From the NCBI GenBank assembly GCA_017441125.1, contig JAFSAH010000023.1, positions 1 through 39,830 on the forward strand: a DNA stretch of 39,830 nt, in the 5' to 3' direction. A model generated the notes under the pieces. The model was not told the DNA's origin. It made no database searches and worked only from the letters and a program-made list of their open reading frames with translations. Below are positions 39,266-39,830 of this stretch, in pieces. The translations under genes and the position numbers were made by a program. Source of the stretch: Clostridia bacterium (lineage in GTDB: Bacteria > Bacillota > Clostridia > Oscillospirales > UBA644). Positions within the stretch are counted from its first letter, which is position 1. Every line of letters begins with the position of its first letter.

Positions 39266-39830
39266 ATGATTAAATTTTTCTTAATACTGTTGTTTGTATT
39301 ATTTTCAACCTGTTCCTGTACACAGAACGACGTTCCAAATGTTGAAAACGCTCCTGTGTTTGGCGAAACTCTCGGGTGGAAAGGTTCATTGGCTGTTCGC
39401 GACGGAAAGGTCCTTTTGCTAAAAGAGGATACGCAATATTATTACTCCTCAGCGGAAATTGAAAACGCCGCCAAAATTGAAAATGCGGTTTGTATTCATT
39501 CAAATCGCTTCGTTCAATGCACGGACGGTACTTTTATAGACTTGTTGGGGTCTGCAGAACGAAATGAGATATATCCCACGGTCGATGTTATAAATGAACT
39601 GAATGAAACCTGCGGTATTTGGAAAATAGTGGATTCGGGAGACTCCCTTTCCGAAGGAAATTGGACTGTTTATATATATGCAAATGACGGTACTCTTTAC
39701 AGTATAAACGAGATTCCGCCGGAAATGACGATTTCGGAAATTGATAAAACGGATAGAATTAAAATCTCCTCTTACGAAAAGGAGTTCGAAACAGAACAGA
39801 AAATCAAAGAGGAAACGGATTTTATTCGTA
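39266..39830 (+). CDS. putative lipoprotein, truncated by the window end
   Basis: Open frame of 188 codons without stop up to base 39830. ATG follows AGGAGG (39251-39256) at nine bases. The N-terminus IKFFLILLFVLFSTCSC is a lipoprotein-like signal, though the lipobox (FSTC or TCSC) is imperfect. The mature part has repeated short beta-like segments (LAVRDGKVLLLKED, NRFVQCTDGTFIDLLG, WTVYIYANDGTLYSI) that resemble blades of a propeller or WG-type repeats, then a charged Glu/Lys stretch. I do not recognise the family. It lies downstream of the isomerase gene. Confidence 0.75.
   Translation, partial: MIKFFLILLFVLFSTCSCTQNDVPNVENAPVFGETLGWKGSLAVRDGKVLLLKEDTQYYYSSAEIENAAKIENAVCIHSNRFVQCTDGTFIDLLGSAERNEIYPTVDVINELNETCGIWKIVDSGDSLSEGNWTVYIYANDGTLYSINEIPPEMTISEIDKTDRIKISSYEKEFETEQKIKEETDFIR

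Noticed and set aside
1-39830. CRISPR arrays, tRNA/rRNA genes, prophage or IS transposase genes
   Set aside because: No regularly spaced direct repeats, no tRNA-like folds in the intergenic regions, and no transposase or phage protein motifs were seen.

Overview
The window looks like chromosomal DNA of a low-to-moderate-GC, Gram-positive, probably spore-forming member of the Clostridia. Support: the ctsR-mcsA-mcsB-clpC stress operon behind a CtsR operator, scpA/scpB followed by YtfI-like and YtfJ/GerW-like sporulation genes, an endopeptidase-I-type (M14C) peptidase, lipoprotein signal peptides, strong sigma-A promoters, and a THF riboswitch close to the known folT type. Oscillospiraceae or a neighbouring gut lineage is a reasonable guess, but it is inference. 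I saw no CRISPR array, phage, IS transposase, rRNA or tRNA.

Layout. 1-6.8 kb: the 3' end of nadE, an AT-rich dxs, a HAD hydrolase, a GNAT acetyltransferase, and a metal-efflux locus (divergent ArsR/CadC-type repressor, free-standing HMA metallochaperone, P1B ATPase) with a consensus promoter and a near-perfect operator. 6.9-11.4 kb: the CtsR regulon operon. 11.4-12.7 kb: an unrecognised lipoprotein. 12.8-16.5 kb, minus strand: metallophosphoesterase, recD2, comF. 16.7-20.6 kb, plus strand: a paralogous pair of M50 (site-2-protease) proteins, the first lacking its catalytic Glu, then scpA, scpB, ytfI-like and ytfJ-like genes, tightly packed. 20.7-22.0 kb: a PG-binding/LysM/M14C peptidase whose ribosome binding site lies in a hairpin. 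22.1-23.6 kb, minus: an SSS-family symporter. 23.7-25.1 kb: a THF riboswitch with terminator controlling a FolT-like protein about twice the usual size. 25.2-38.0 kb: a long minus-strand run: metK, PHP phosphatase, lrp, aminotransferase, ispE, alaS, hinT, a CofE-like ligase, and a 1422-aa lipoprotein carrying five Ig-like repeats, a GHL10 domain and an amidase. 38.2-39.8 kb, plus: a TIM-barrel isomerase and a truncated lipoprotein gene.

The most unusual non-coding signal is a family of five long hairpins (R1-R5, near 11.4, 12.75, 22.04, 30.70 and 30.82 kb). Arm sequences differ between copies but are almost perfectly self-complementary, while the cap (TTTTC...GAAAA) and a C-rich 3' tail are conserved. 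They fall into two subfamilies. Four lie 3' of a gene in the sense direction, and two face each other between alaS and hinT like a REP/BIME pair. They lack U-tracts, so they are not ordinary terminators. I consider this family, the enlarged FolT and the M50 pseudoprotease/protease pair the best candidates for something undescribed.
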